Source: Clostridia bacterium (GTDB lineage Bacteria; Bacillota; Clostridia; Oscillospirales; CAG-272). Taken from it: a stretch of 5,871 nt of DNA. The DNA lies in contig CAADYQ010000022.1 of assembly GCA_900753295.1 (NCBI GenBank), forward strand, positions 1 through 5,871. The letters are read 5' to 3'. Below are positions 1 through 5,484 of this stretch, in pieces. The notes beneath the pieces are model-generated. The model saw nothing but the letters and a program-made list of their open reading frames with translations, searched no databases and was not told where the DNA came from. Position numbers and translations under genes: made by a program. Position 1 is the first letter of the stretch. Each line of letters opens with the position of its first letter.

Positions 1-134
1 CCCCCATTCTACTGCGTTGCGCTTTGGCACAGCGCAGTAGAATAAAAATAAATCCCGCCGGTGCGCATGCGCACCGGCGGTATTTATTTTTATTCTACTG
101 CGCTGTGCCAAAGCGCAACGCAGTAGAATGGGGG
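1..134. repeat. 134-bp near-perfect inverted repeat with three nested hairpins
   Basis: Bases 1-67 are the reverse complement of 68-134, centred between 67 and 68, with one mismatch (C54 opposite T81). The repeat starts with five C and ends with five G. It has three smaller foldable parts: a left 38-bp unit (6-43, 11-bp outer arms 6-16/33-43), a perfect 26-bp GC-rich palindrome (55-80), and a right 38-bp unit (92-129), which is the exact reverse complement of the left one. The strand could thus form one 66-pair hairpin or three separate stem-loops. It begins one base after the stop codon of the solute-binding-protein gene. It could be an elaborate terminator, a miniature mobile or BIME-like repeat, or partly an edge effect, because its outer limit coincides exactly with the first base of the window. 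The inverted repeat is directly visible; its nature is inferred. Confidence 0.93.
41..94. terminator. Putative bidirectional intrinsic terminator at the palindrome centre
   Basis: A perfect GC-rich 13-bp stem (55-67/68-80; any real hairpin would open a few central bases as loop) is followed on the plus strand by the T-rich tract at 81-94 and on the minus strand by the equally T-rich complement of 54-41. This is the layout of a rho-independent terminator working in both directions. On the minus strand it would end the solute-binding-protein transcript about 55-95 nt after its stop codon. The T tracts are interrupted by A, so efficiency is uncertain, and the surrounding 67-bp arms could compete with this fold. 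Confidence 0.6.
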
Positions 135-135
135 A

Positions 136-1626
136 TCACTTGTCGAAACCGCGTTTTATCAGCTCAAGTCCCGCTTCTATAACGGGCTTGGCGATGTTGT
201 ACTGCGTGGAGTAAGAGCTGCCGCTTATTGCGTTCTTGCGGAAGAGGTTGGCGGTGTGGTTGCCGAACGTCCCGGCAAACAGACGACCGAGGTCAAAGCT
301 GATACCGGCGCGGATGATGTCATACATCTCGCCCGCCTCGGAGTCGCTGGCATAGCGGACCTTCATTGCCGCTTCAAATACCTTGGGCGTTACGCTGCGG
401 TAGTTTTCCGATCCCATTGCTTCAAGCACGGCAGAGCATTCGTCGATCTTGGAGCTGGAAACGTTGATGGCGTACATGGTGTAGGGATGACCGACGTTGG
501 TCATGTAGTTTTCCTGATCGGCGGAATATTTGGGCTGAGGAACGATGCCGTAATCGAATTCGATGCGGTTTTTGTCGTCTCTGTTGTCCTTACCGGCGAC
601 TATGAAAACACGGTCGGTTATCATAAGTGCGCGCTCTTCAAAGAATACGTTGCGTATCTTAATGCTGTTGGTCTGATAAACGCCGTCGGATTCAAGGAGC
701 TGATGGACCTTGGATACCATGTTTATCTGGCGCTCGCCCGAGAAGTCGGGAGAGATGATAAGCTCGCCGCTTTCGTCCTTGCTTATCGAGACCGTGCCTG
801 CGGCAGTCTGGAATGCGTCGATGTTCACATCGTAAATGACATATCCGAACTTGTCGTCGCTACTCTTTTTGCCGTCGCCGCCGTCCTCGTAAATGTCCTT
901 GACCATTTCTGCCATTTTGTCAAATGTCCACTCGTTGCTCTTTACAAGGTCGTAGGGAGACTTTTCAATGTTGTAGGTTTTGAGGAGATTCTTGTTGTAG
1001 AATGTGCCTATCATCATCCAGAGAAGGTTGGTGGAGATGTCTCCGGAGCAGAAGTAGAGCTTGTTGTTGATGGTGCATTCGTTCATAAGAGCCTTCGGCC
1101 ACCACGGCTTTTCAACATTGAAGTACTGGGTGTCGAGAAGGTTGGCGGTGTATCCCTGAAGCGCGAGCTGTGCGGGGGTACGGCTGTATGTTGCGTAAAT
1201 GTCATACTCGCACGAGGGCGCAAGAGCGGCGTCGGCATTCACCTTCTGGATGTATGCCTTCTGAGCCGCCGAGGTAGAGCCGGGGACCTCAATGAATTCC
1301 AGCTTTATGCCGAGTCTTTTTTCGACTCTTGAGTTGCGGTCTGTGATCGCCTGACCGATAAGGTCGCCGCTACCGTTTACGTCGTAGAACTCGGTCATAG
1401 TGTAGTCGTTCCACATAAGGATGTTGATCACGGTCTCTTTGAAGTTGAGCTCGGGAATATCGTCAAGCACATAACCGTTATCGTCAACAGTCGCGGCGGC
1501 TGTATCGGACGGGGTGCCTTCATTCCCGGCGGGAGCGGTAGTGGTGGTTCCGTTGCCTCTACTGCATGATGCGAGCATTGCGACAAGCATGATGAGCGTA
1601 AGCAGGAGTGCAGTGGCTTTTTTCAT
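136..1626 (-). CDS. Extracellular solute-binding lipoprotein, carbohydrate ABC-transporter type
   Basis: A 496-residue periplasm-equivalent binding protein, probably anchored to the outer face of the membrane, that would capture a carbohydrate or similar solute for an ABC importer. The N-terminus has a two-lysine n-region, a hydrophobic core and the lipobox LASC, so Cys21 should be lipidated. A Ser/Thr/Gly/Ala-rich linker (about residues 22-50) follows, then a globular part beginning with a beta strand (VINILMWNDY). Segments such as GDIST followed by FYNKNLL, and SPYDLVKSNEWTFDKM, resemble those of the SBP_bac_1/8 family. The ATG at 1626 is preferred over an in-frame ATG at 1671: it has GGAG six bases upstream and starts the signal peptide directly, while the longer form would translate a 5' UTR hairpin. 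It is last in the gene row and has its own strong promoter. No partner permeases are in the window. Ligand unknown; family call firm. Confidence 0.9.
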   Translation of the reverse strand: MKKATALLLTLIMLVAMLASCSRGNGTTTTAPAGNEGTPSDTAAATVDDNGYVLDDIPELNFKETVINILMWNDYTMTEFYDVNGSGDLIGQAITDRNSRVEKRLGIKLEFIEVPGSTSAAQKAYIQKVNADAALAPSCEYDIYATYSRTPAQLALQGYTANLLDTQYFNVEKPWWPKALMNECTINNKLYFCSGDISTNLLWMMIGTFYNKNLLKTYNIEKSPYDLVKSNEWTFDKMAEMVKDIYEDGGDGKKSSDDKFGYVIYDVNIDAFQTAAGTVSISKDESGELIISPDFSGERQINMVSKVHQLLESDGVYQTNSIKIRNVFFEERALMITDRVFIVAGKDNRDDKNRIEFDYGIVPQPKYSADQENYMTNVGHPYTMYAINVSSSKIDECSAVLEAMGSENYRSVTPKVFEAAMKVRYASDSEAGEMYDIIRAGISFDLGRLFAGTFGNHTANLFRKNAISGSSYSTQYNIAKPVIEAGLELIKRGFDK

Positions 1627-1632
1627 AAAAAA

Positions 1633-1636
1633 CTCC
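1633..1636 (-). promoter_or_regulatory. Ribosome binding site of the solute-binding-protein gene
   Basis: GGAG on the minus strand, six T bases before the ATG at 1626. It decides between the two possible starts: the upstream in-frame ATG at 1671 lies at the expected transcription start and so has no leader. Confidence 0.75.
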
Positions 1637-1642
1637 GTTTCC

Positions 1643-1661
1643 GAGCGGCGCTTTGCCGCTC
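1643..1661 (-). promoter_or_regulatory. 5' UTR stem-loop before the solute-binding-protein RBS
   Basis: Seven-bp perfect stem (GAGCGGC paired with GCCGCTC) with a five-base loop, ending six bases before the GGAG ribosome binding site and starting about ten bases after the predicted transcription start. It most likely stabilises the 5' end of a highly expressed mRNA or tunes translation. No T tract follows, apart from the six T between RBS and ATG, so it is not a convincing attenuator. Confidence 0.5.
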
Positions 1662-1677
1662 CTGTATTCACAATAAA

Positions 1678-1706
1678 ATTATATATACTTTTTGCACTAT
1701 TGTCAA
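1678..1706 (-). promoter_or_regulatory. Perfect-consensus sigma-A promoter for the solute-binding-protein gene
   Basis: On the minus strand, TTGACA (1706-1701) is followed by exactly 17 bases and TATAAT (1683-1678). Both hexamers match the housekeeping consensus 6/6 at optimal spacing. Transcription should start near 1671, giving a leader of about 45 nt. The -35 box overlaps the TGA stop of the upstream flavoenzyme gene (1705-1703). This makes the last gene of the row independently and probably strongly transcribed. Confidence 0.88.
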
Positions 1707-1719
1707 GTGCTTTTTGACA
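1694..1719. promoter_or_regulatory. Overlapping dyads covering the -35 box (possible operator)
   Basis: Two inverted repeats overlap the -35 hexamer. One has GCACT/AGTGC arms at 1694-1698 and 1706-1710 with a seven-base centre. The other has TGTCAA/TTGACA arms at 1701-1706 and 1714-1719, also with a seven-base centre. A repressor bound here would block the promoter. On the plus strand the first dyad is followed by five T and could also be a weak terminator against antisense transcription. No regulator gene in the window identifies a binding protein. Confidence 0.35.
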
Positions 1720-3661
1720 TATAATTTGTTAAATCTATATCTGCGGAATAAAGGTGGATCTTATCGGCGCCCCATGTTTTACCGAATTTTATGCTGACGC
1801 GGCGTGCCGATGTGTTGAGCGGAATACGGACGAGCGAGTTATGGCAGTTATCCGCAGTGTATACGACTTTACCGTCGCATTCTACGGTGAATTCTCTGAC
1901 GAGCGTGGCTGCTACCTTTACGGGCACAAAATCAAGCCCGCGGTTGCACCGCTGTGCGAAGACCTTCATCTTTGTATTGGGAGAGATGGATTCACGCGTG
2001 AAGTCGGGGTCAAAGACGAGTCGGAGCGTTCCGAGGGGGCGTTCCTCACCGAAATCAAAGTCAAGCGATGCGCCGTCAGCAAGCTCGGCGTAGTTGCGGC
2101 TCATGTCCGCATTCGGACGCTCGATGCCGTTCTGAAGCAGCGCAAGCTCGTCTGCGGGGAGATTGACATTTGCTTTTTTGGTCAGCTCGGGTATCTTGCG
2201 CGGAAAGCCGGGCAGATATGCTCCGTCGTCGAGCAGACGGGTCTGGAGCAGATCGATATGATCGGCAGACACGTCGGCAGGCATTACGTCGTTTTCGTGG
2301 CATATGACCGCTGCCTCTCCCACTGCCATGCCGAGAAGCGAGCAGGTCGCCATTACGCGCGTTGAGGATATTGCCGCATGGGTGGCGCTGATGTTGCGTC
2401 CCGCAAAGAAAAGATTTTCGATATTTGCGGAATAAAGCACGCGGTAGGGGATCCCGTAAGGCGAGGGCGCGGGGTGAAGCGTGGATGCGGAGTCATCCGC
2501 CGTAGCTTTGAAGCCGGCGGGATTGTGGTCGTCCATAGGCCAGCCGCCGTATGCGATGGTGTCCGCAAACTTTCCGCCTGCCTCTATGTCGCGCTGTGTG
2601 AGCGTGTAGGGACCTACATATCTGCGCGATTCGCGCTTGCCGGGCAGAAATCCTACCCATTCAAGCTCCCAGTTTTCGGCATGGTGATCGCCGTGGTTCT
2701 TTATGTGATCCCATACGCCGAAGGCGATCTTGAGAAGCTCGTCGCGTATCCATTCGGCATCGTGGAGCGAGTCGTTTTCACCGCCAAGCTCTATCCACCA
2801 GAAGTTTCCCTTGGAGGTGCCGAGCTCATGTGTGCGCGTGCAGCTTGACGTATGCTTTATTTCGATACCCGAAATGCTTGCGCCCTCGGCAAGAAGCTGT
2901 TCCTCAGTCTTTTCACCGGGGACCGGCTTCTCATCATCGGGCAGTGAGAATCTTTTTTTGCCCTTGCCGACAAAATCCGCGTCCTCTGGGTATACGTATG
3001 CCCATTCGGGCGGGATGAATTCTACCGGATGGTCGGTCTCGCGCGCCTGCAGAAGACATGACATACCCATTGTCTTGCGGTCTGCAACGGCGGGACCAAT
3101 CGACTCGCCGTACTCGCCGTGTCCCTCGCGGCCAACGCGCCATTCCGCGCCGGTGAGAGTTGCAAGGACCGAGTCGCCCGAGCAGTCGGAAAAATATTTT
3201 GCCCTTACGGTGTGCCATGTATATGTGGTGAGCTGCCAGCCGGTGACCGAACGCACGCGCACGGCGCCGTCGGGCATCGTCTCGGTCTCCGCGTCAACGC
3301 ATGAGCAGTTGAGCAGCAGCTCGATGTTCGGCTCCTCCATCACCTTGCCCCACATAACGCTGTCCCATACAGAGTAGCAAAGAGTGGGGTTGCGGTAGAT
3401 GTTTTCCTCTTCAAGCTCAGAGATAATGCCGGTCTCGCGGTTGTGAAGTCCCTTGGCGCCGCGTACCCACATGCGTATCTCGCTTGAAGCGTTGCCGCCG
3501 AGTACCGGTCTGTCCTGCATAAGCAGGACCTTTACGCCGCGGCGTGCCGCGCACAGCGCAGCCGAGATCCCGGTAAGACCGCCGCCGATAATACAAAGCT
3601 CGGCTGTGTGGTCAATGCGGCGCATACCGGATGTTTTTACTACCAGTGAAGAATTGTTCAT
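1703..3661 (-). CDS. FAD-dependent oxidoreductase (FAD_oxidored family) with C-terminal beta domain
   Basis: A 652-residue flavoenzyme, probably cytoplasmic because no signal peptide is seen. The N-terminal Rossmann fold carries the dinucleotide motif GGGLTG (residues 26-31) after beta strand AELCIIG, followed by VKVLLMQD and GGNASSE (55-61), as in the FAD_oxidored (PF12831) group. Further family-like blocks are DCSGDSVLA (159-167), PGKRESRRYVG (340-350) and a C-terminal FAD-contacting block, FFAGRNISATHAA to MAVGEAA (418-451). From about residue 530 a beta-rich stretch with discoidin-like features (LDFDFGEERPLGTLRLVF, ending RVSIKFG) is appended. The chosen ATG has AGGA eight bases upstream. 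It lies 31 bp after the dehydrogenase stop, indicating co-transcription. Family members are annotated as oxidoreductases of mostly unknown substrate; a sugar-derived substrate is inferred from the neighbours. Confidence 0.88.
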   Translation of the reverse strand: MNNSSLVVKTSGMRRIDHTAELCIIGGGLTGISAALCAARRGVKVLLMQDRPVLGGNASSEIRMWVRGAKGLHNRETGIISELEEENIYRNPTLCYSVWDSVMWGKVMEEPNIELLLNCSCVDAETETMPDGAVRVRSVTGWQLTTYTWHTVRAKYFSDCSGDSVLATLTGAEWRVGREGHGEYGESIGPAVADRKTMGMSCLLQARETDHPVEFIPPEWAYVYPEDADFVGKGKKRFSLPDDEKPVPGEKTEEQLLAEGASISGIEIKHTSSCTRTHELGTSKGNFWWIELGGENDSLHDAEWIRDELLKIAFGVWDHIKNHGDHHAENWELEWVGFLPGKRESRRYVGPYTLTQRDIEAGGKFADTIAYGGWPMDDHNPAGFKATADDSASTLHPAPSPYGIPYRVLYSANIENLFFAGRNISATHAAISSTRVMATCSLLGMAVGEAAVICHENDVMPADVSADHIDLLQTRLLDDGAYLPGFPRKIPELTKKANVNLPADELALLQNGIERPNADMSRNYAELADGASLDFDFGEERPLGTLRLVFDPDFTRESISPNTKMKVFAQRCNRGLDFVPVKVAATLVREFTVECDGKVVYTADNCHNSLVRIPLNTSARRVSIKFGKTWGADKIHLYSADIDLTNYMSKST

Positions 3662-3669
3662 GATCGTGA

Positions 3670-3673
3670 TCCT
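3670..3673 (-). promoter_or_regulatory. Ribosome binding site of the FAD oxidoreductase gene
   Basis: AGGA on the minus strand, eight bases before the ATG at 3661, inside the 31-bp gap after the dehydrogenase gene. A second purine run (AAAGGA, 3680-3675) lies 13 bases away. The gap holds no terminator-like hairpin, which supports co-transcription of the two oxidoreductase genes. Confidence 0.55.
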
Positions 3674-3692
3674 GTCCTTTCGTGAGCGGCCA

Positions 3693-4694
3693 TCATTCCA
3701 TTATGAATGTGACCTTGGTGTAAAATTCGCGGCGCTCATGCATCATATCGAGCGCGCGGTTGCATTCGGAAAGCGGGAAGCGGTGAGTTATAAGCTCCTC
3801 GTATTTTATCTCGCCGGATGCCATTGCCGCAACGGTGGCGGACCAGTCGTTAACGGTCTGATTGTAGGAGGAGTTCCAGGTGCCGCGCAGTATAAGCTCT
3901 TTGCGCAGAAGCTGAGAATAAACGCTCTGCTTTATCGTCATGTCGCGCGCGGGGTTGCCCATAAGGACTATCCTGCCGTGAGCCTTGAGCGCGGATATCG
4001 CGTCGCACAGCGCCGGTGCGGCTCCGGTGCCCTCAAGAGCGCAGTCGCAGGGACCGTCCTTCTGGGGGTCATACGGCTCAAAGCCGAATTTTTTGGCAAA
4101 CGCCAGCTTTTCCTCGCTTATATCGACAACGCGGACGCAGGCTGCACCGGCACGACGTGCCCACTGTGCGGCGATGAGTCCTATGGGACCGGCTCCCCAG
4201 ACTACGCAGAGGTCGCCAAGCTCAACACCGAGGCGGCGTATCGCGGCGCGTCCGACCGCACCCGGCTCGCAAAGGGAGGCGCAGGCGTAGCTGAGATCGT
4301 CGGGAGTGATGACAAGGTTGCGCTTGTCAACGGCTATGTATTCGGCAAAGCCGCCGTCGCGGCGTGAGCCGTAATAATCATAATTCTTGCAGTTGGCGTA
4401 TTCGCCGACCTCGCAGGAGGAGCACTTGCGGCAGGGAAGAAGCGGAAATACCGCCGCGCGCTTGCCTACAAGCTCGGGGTCTCCGTCAACGATAAGTCCC
4501 GCAAACTCATGGCCGGGGATAGTCGGGAAATGATATGTGCCTTTTTCAAACACGCGCGGGATATCCGAGCCGCATACGCCCGCCGCCATGACCTTCATGA
4601 GTACCTCTCCCTCGTGCACCTCGGGCACAGGGACCTTTTCATACCTGAGATCGCCGACTGCGTGAAGCACGGCGGCGTTCATCATTTTTTCCAT
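3693..4694 (-). CDS. Zinc-dependent medium-chain dehydrogenase, GatD-like (polyol or sugar-phosphate)
   Basis: A 333-residue cytoplasmic NAD(P)-dependent alcohol dehydrogenase of the MDR superfamily. Numbered from the ATG at 4694, catalytic zinc ligands are Cys41 (GVCGSD), His62 with Glu63 (PGHEF) and probably Glu143 (CEP). Four structural-zinc cysteines lie at 88, 91, 94 and 102. The nucleotide motif GAGPIG is at 167-172, and Asp191 at the end of the next strand favours NAD over NADP. The segments GSDIPRVFEKG, YYGSRRDGGFAEYI and LLRKELILRGTWNSSYN resemble galactitol-1-phosphate 5-dehydrogenase (GatD) and related polyol dehydrogenases, so oxidation of a secondary alcohol to a ketone is expected. 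The exact substrate is uncertain. Starts at 4685 or 4682 (MMNAAVL) are also possible because no strong RBS precedes 4694; an in-frame ATG at 4772 lies in the -35 region and is unlikely. First gene of the three-gene row. Confidence 0.88.
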   Translation of the reverse strand: MEKMMNAAVLHAVGDLRYEKVPVPEVHEGEVLMKVMAAGVCGSDIPRVFEKGTYHFPTIPGHEFAGLIVDGDPELVGKRAAVFPLLPCRKCSSCEVGEYANCKNYDYYGSRRDGGFAEYIAVDKRNLVITPDDLSYACASLCEPGAVGRAAIRRLGVELGDLCVVWGAGPIGLIAAQWARRAGAACVRVVDISEEKLAFAKKFGFEPYDPQKDGPCDCALEGTGAAPALCDAISALKAHGRIVLMGNPARDMTIKQSVYSQLLRKELILRGTWNSSYNQTVNDWSATVAAMASGEIKYEELITHRFPLSECNRALDMMHERREFYTKVTFIME

Positions 4695-4743
4695 GATAAA
4701 ATACCAGACCTTTCTTTTTGTAAAATCGGAATTATACAGATTA

Positions 4744-4772
4744 ATTATATCACAACTCGGTCGGTAAGACAA
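4744..4772 (-). promoter_or_regulatory. Sigma-A-type promoter of the dehydrogenase gene row
   Basis: On the minus strand, TTGTCT (4772-4767, four of six consensus bases) is separated by 17 bases from TATAAT (4749-4744, six of six). Predicted transcription start is near 4737, with a leader of about 43 nt to the ATG at 4694. A second TATAAT (4736-4731) lies 13 bases downstream, within a 7-bp direct repeat, but lacks a good -35 partner. The promoter sits directly behind the terminator of the ABC unit, so the two transcription units are cleanly separated. Confidence 0.7.
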
Positions 4773-4781
4773 TAGAATAAT

Positions 4782-4821
4782 AAAAAAAACTCCCCGTTGG
4801 CTGATTTTTTAGCCAACGGGG
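4782..4821 (-). terminator. Intrinsic terminator of the ABC transporter unit
   Basis: A perfect 11-bp stem (4792-4802 with 4811-4821) and an eight-base loop are followed on the minus strand by AG and eight consecutive T (4789-4782). The stem begins ten bases past the permease stop codon. This is a textbook rho-independent terminator for the minus-strand transcript. The T run in the loop is not placed to serve the plus strand. Confidence 0.93.
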
Positions 4822-4831
4822 AAGCTACGGA

Positions 4832-5482
4832 TCAGTTAAGATCGAGCTTTTCGAATTTTTTTACCGAAACGGCGCGCGTTACGACAAAGGAGATGATATA
4901 AAACACAAGTCCCGCTCCGGTGAATATCAGCTTTTGCAGGATAAATTCGGGGTCCGGCGTGTCGAGCATATCGCGGAAAAAGGGTATGGCGTATGTTGAT
5001 ATAACGTCAAATGCCACGATAAGGAACATCGCCGTGCTTGCCACGGCAAAGGATACGCCCACGCGGTCGGTATTGCCGTAATACATGGTGAAGAATACAA
5101 GATCAAATACGCCGTATGCTATAAAGCCCCAGCCGATAAGGGCAATGTTGGGGTCGATGCCCGCCGCATTGGCGTGATACGGTATCACCGATACCATCAC
5201 TGCCGTCAGGGTAAGGCTTATCAGCTCTATTATCGCCGCAAACGATATACGGGAGGTGACTATATCGCGCTTTGCGACCGGCAGACCGAGCGAAAAGGCT
5301 ATGTCGCGGTTCTCACGCCCGAGCAGACAGGTGAAGAATATGCTGAGAGCAACGTAAAAGAAGCTCACGGGGTACGGGTAGTTCGGTATCGTTACCATGG
5401 CGGCGGTAAGCAGCATCAGCGGCACCGTAGGATGCATGGCAAGGCGGAAGTCCTTTTTTATCAGCTTAATGACATTTCCCAT
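4832..5482 (-). CDS. ABC-2-type transporter permease, six-helix membrane protein
   Basis: A 216-residue integral membrane protein that would form the channel for the ATPase encoded just upstream. Six hydrophobic segments are visible at about residues 19-35, 38-55, 80-101, 113-135, 143-165 and 183-205. A cytoplasmic charged loop GRENRDIAFSLGLPVAKRDIV lies between helices 2 and 3. Small size, the LPV(A/S)KRDIV-type loop and the neighbouring ATPase fit the ABC2_membrane_5 group (PF13346), common in Firmicutes with YtrB/BcrA-like ATPases. The ATG at 5482 is chosen because AAAGGGG lies seven bases upstream. An ATG at 5488 overlaps the ATPase stop as ATGA but has only one base between it and that RBS. 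Translational coupling is likely either way. Substrate unknown: export of peptides, antimicrobials or lipids are family possibilities, and nothing links it to the metabolic genes. Confidence 0.85.
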   Translation of the reverse strand: MGNVIKLIKKDFRLAMHPTVPLMLLTAAMVTIPNYPYPVSFFYVALSIFFTCLLGRENRDIAFSLGLPVAKRDIVTSRISFAAIIELISLTLTAVMVSVIPYHANAAGIDPNIALIGWGFIAYGVFDLVFFTMYYGNTDRVGVSFAVASTAMFLIVAFDVISTYAIPFFRDMLDTPDPEFILQKLIFTGAGLVFYIISFVVTRAVSVKKFEKLDLN

Positions 5483-5484
5483 GG

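Noticed and set aside
1..134. CRISPR-like or integron attC-like reading of the repeated 38-bp units
   Set aside because: Only two inverted copies are present, with no direct-repeat/spacer pattern, and no integrase or cas gene is in the window.
256..1332. Long plus-strand open frame (358 codons) opposite the solute-binding-protein gene
   Set aside because: It is the antisense of a convincing lipoprotein gene and has no recognisable domain or RBS. Long antisense frames are expected from GC-biased codon use.
1627..1671. N-terminal extension of the solute-binding protein from an ATG at 1671
   Set aside because: It would start at the predicted transcription start and translate the leader hairpin and RBS. 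The signal peptide begins cleanly at 1626 with GGAG upstream.
1694..1715. Plus-strand intrinsic terminator (GCACT/AGTGC stem followed by five T)
   Set aside because: The stem is only five bp with a seven-base loop, and there is no plus-strand gene to terminate. A promoter-overlapping dyad is the better reading.
3453..4367. Plus-strand open frame of 304 codons across the flavoenzyme/dehydrogenase junction
   Set aside because: It overlaps two well-supported minus-strand genes, and its translation is low-complexity with no family features.
4695..4772. N-terminal extension of the dehydrogenase from an ATG at 4772
   Set aside because: The extension reads through the promoter -35 and -10 boxes and has no similarity to the MDR N-terminus, which starts at MNAAVLHAVG.
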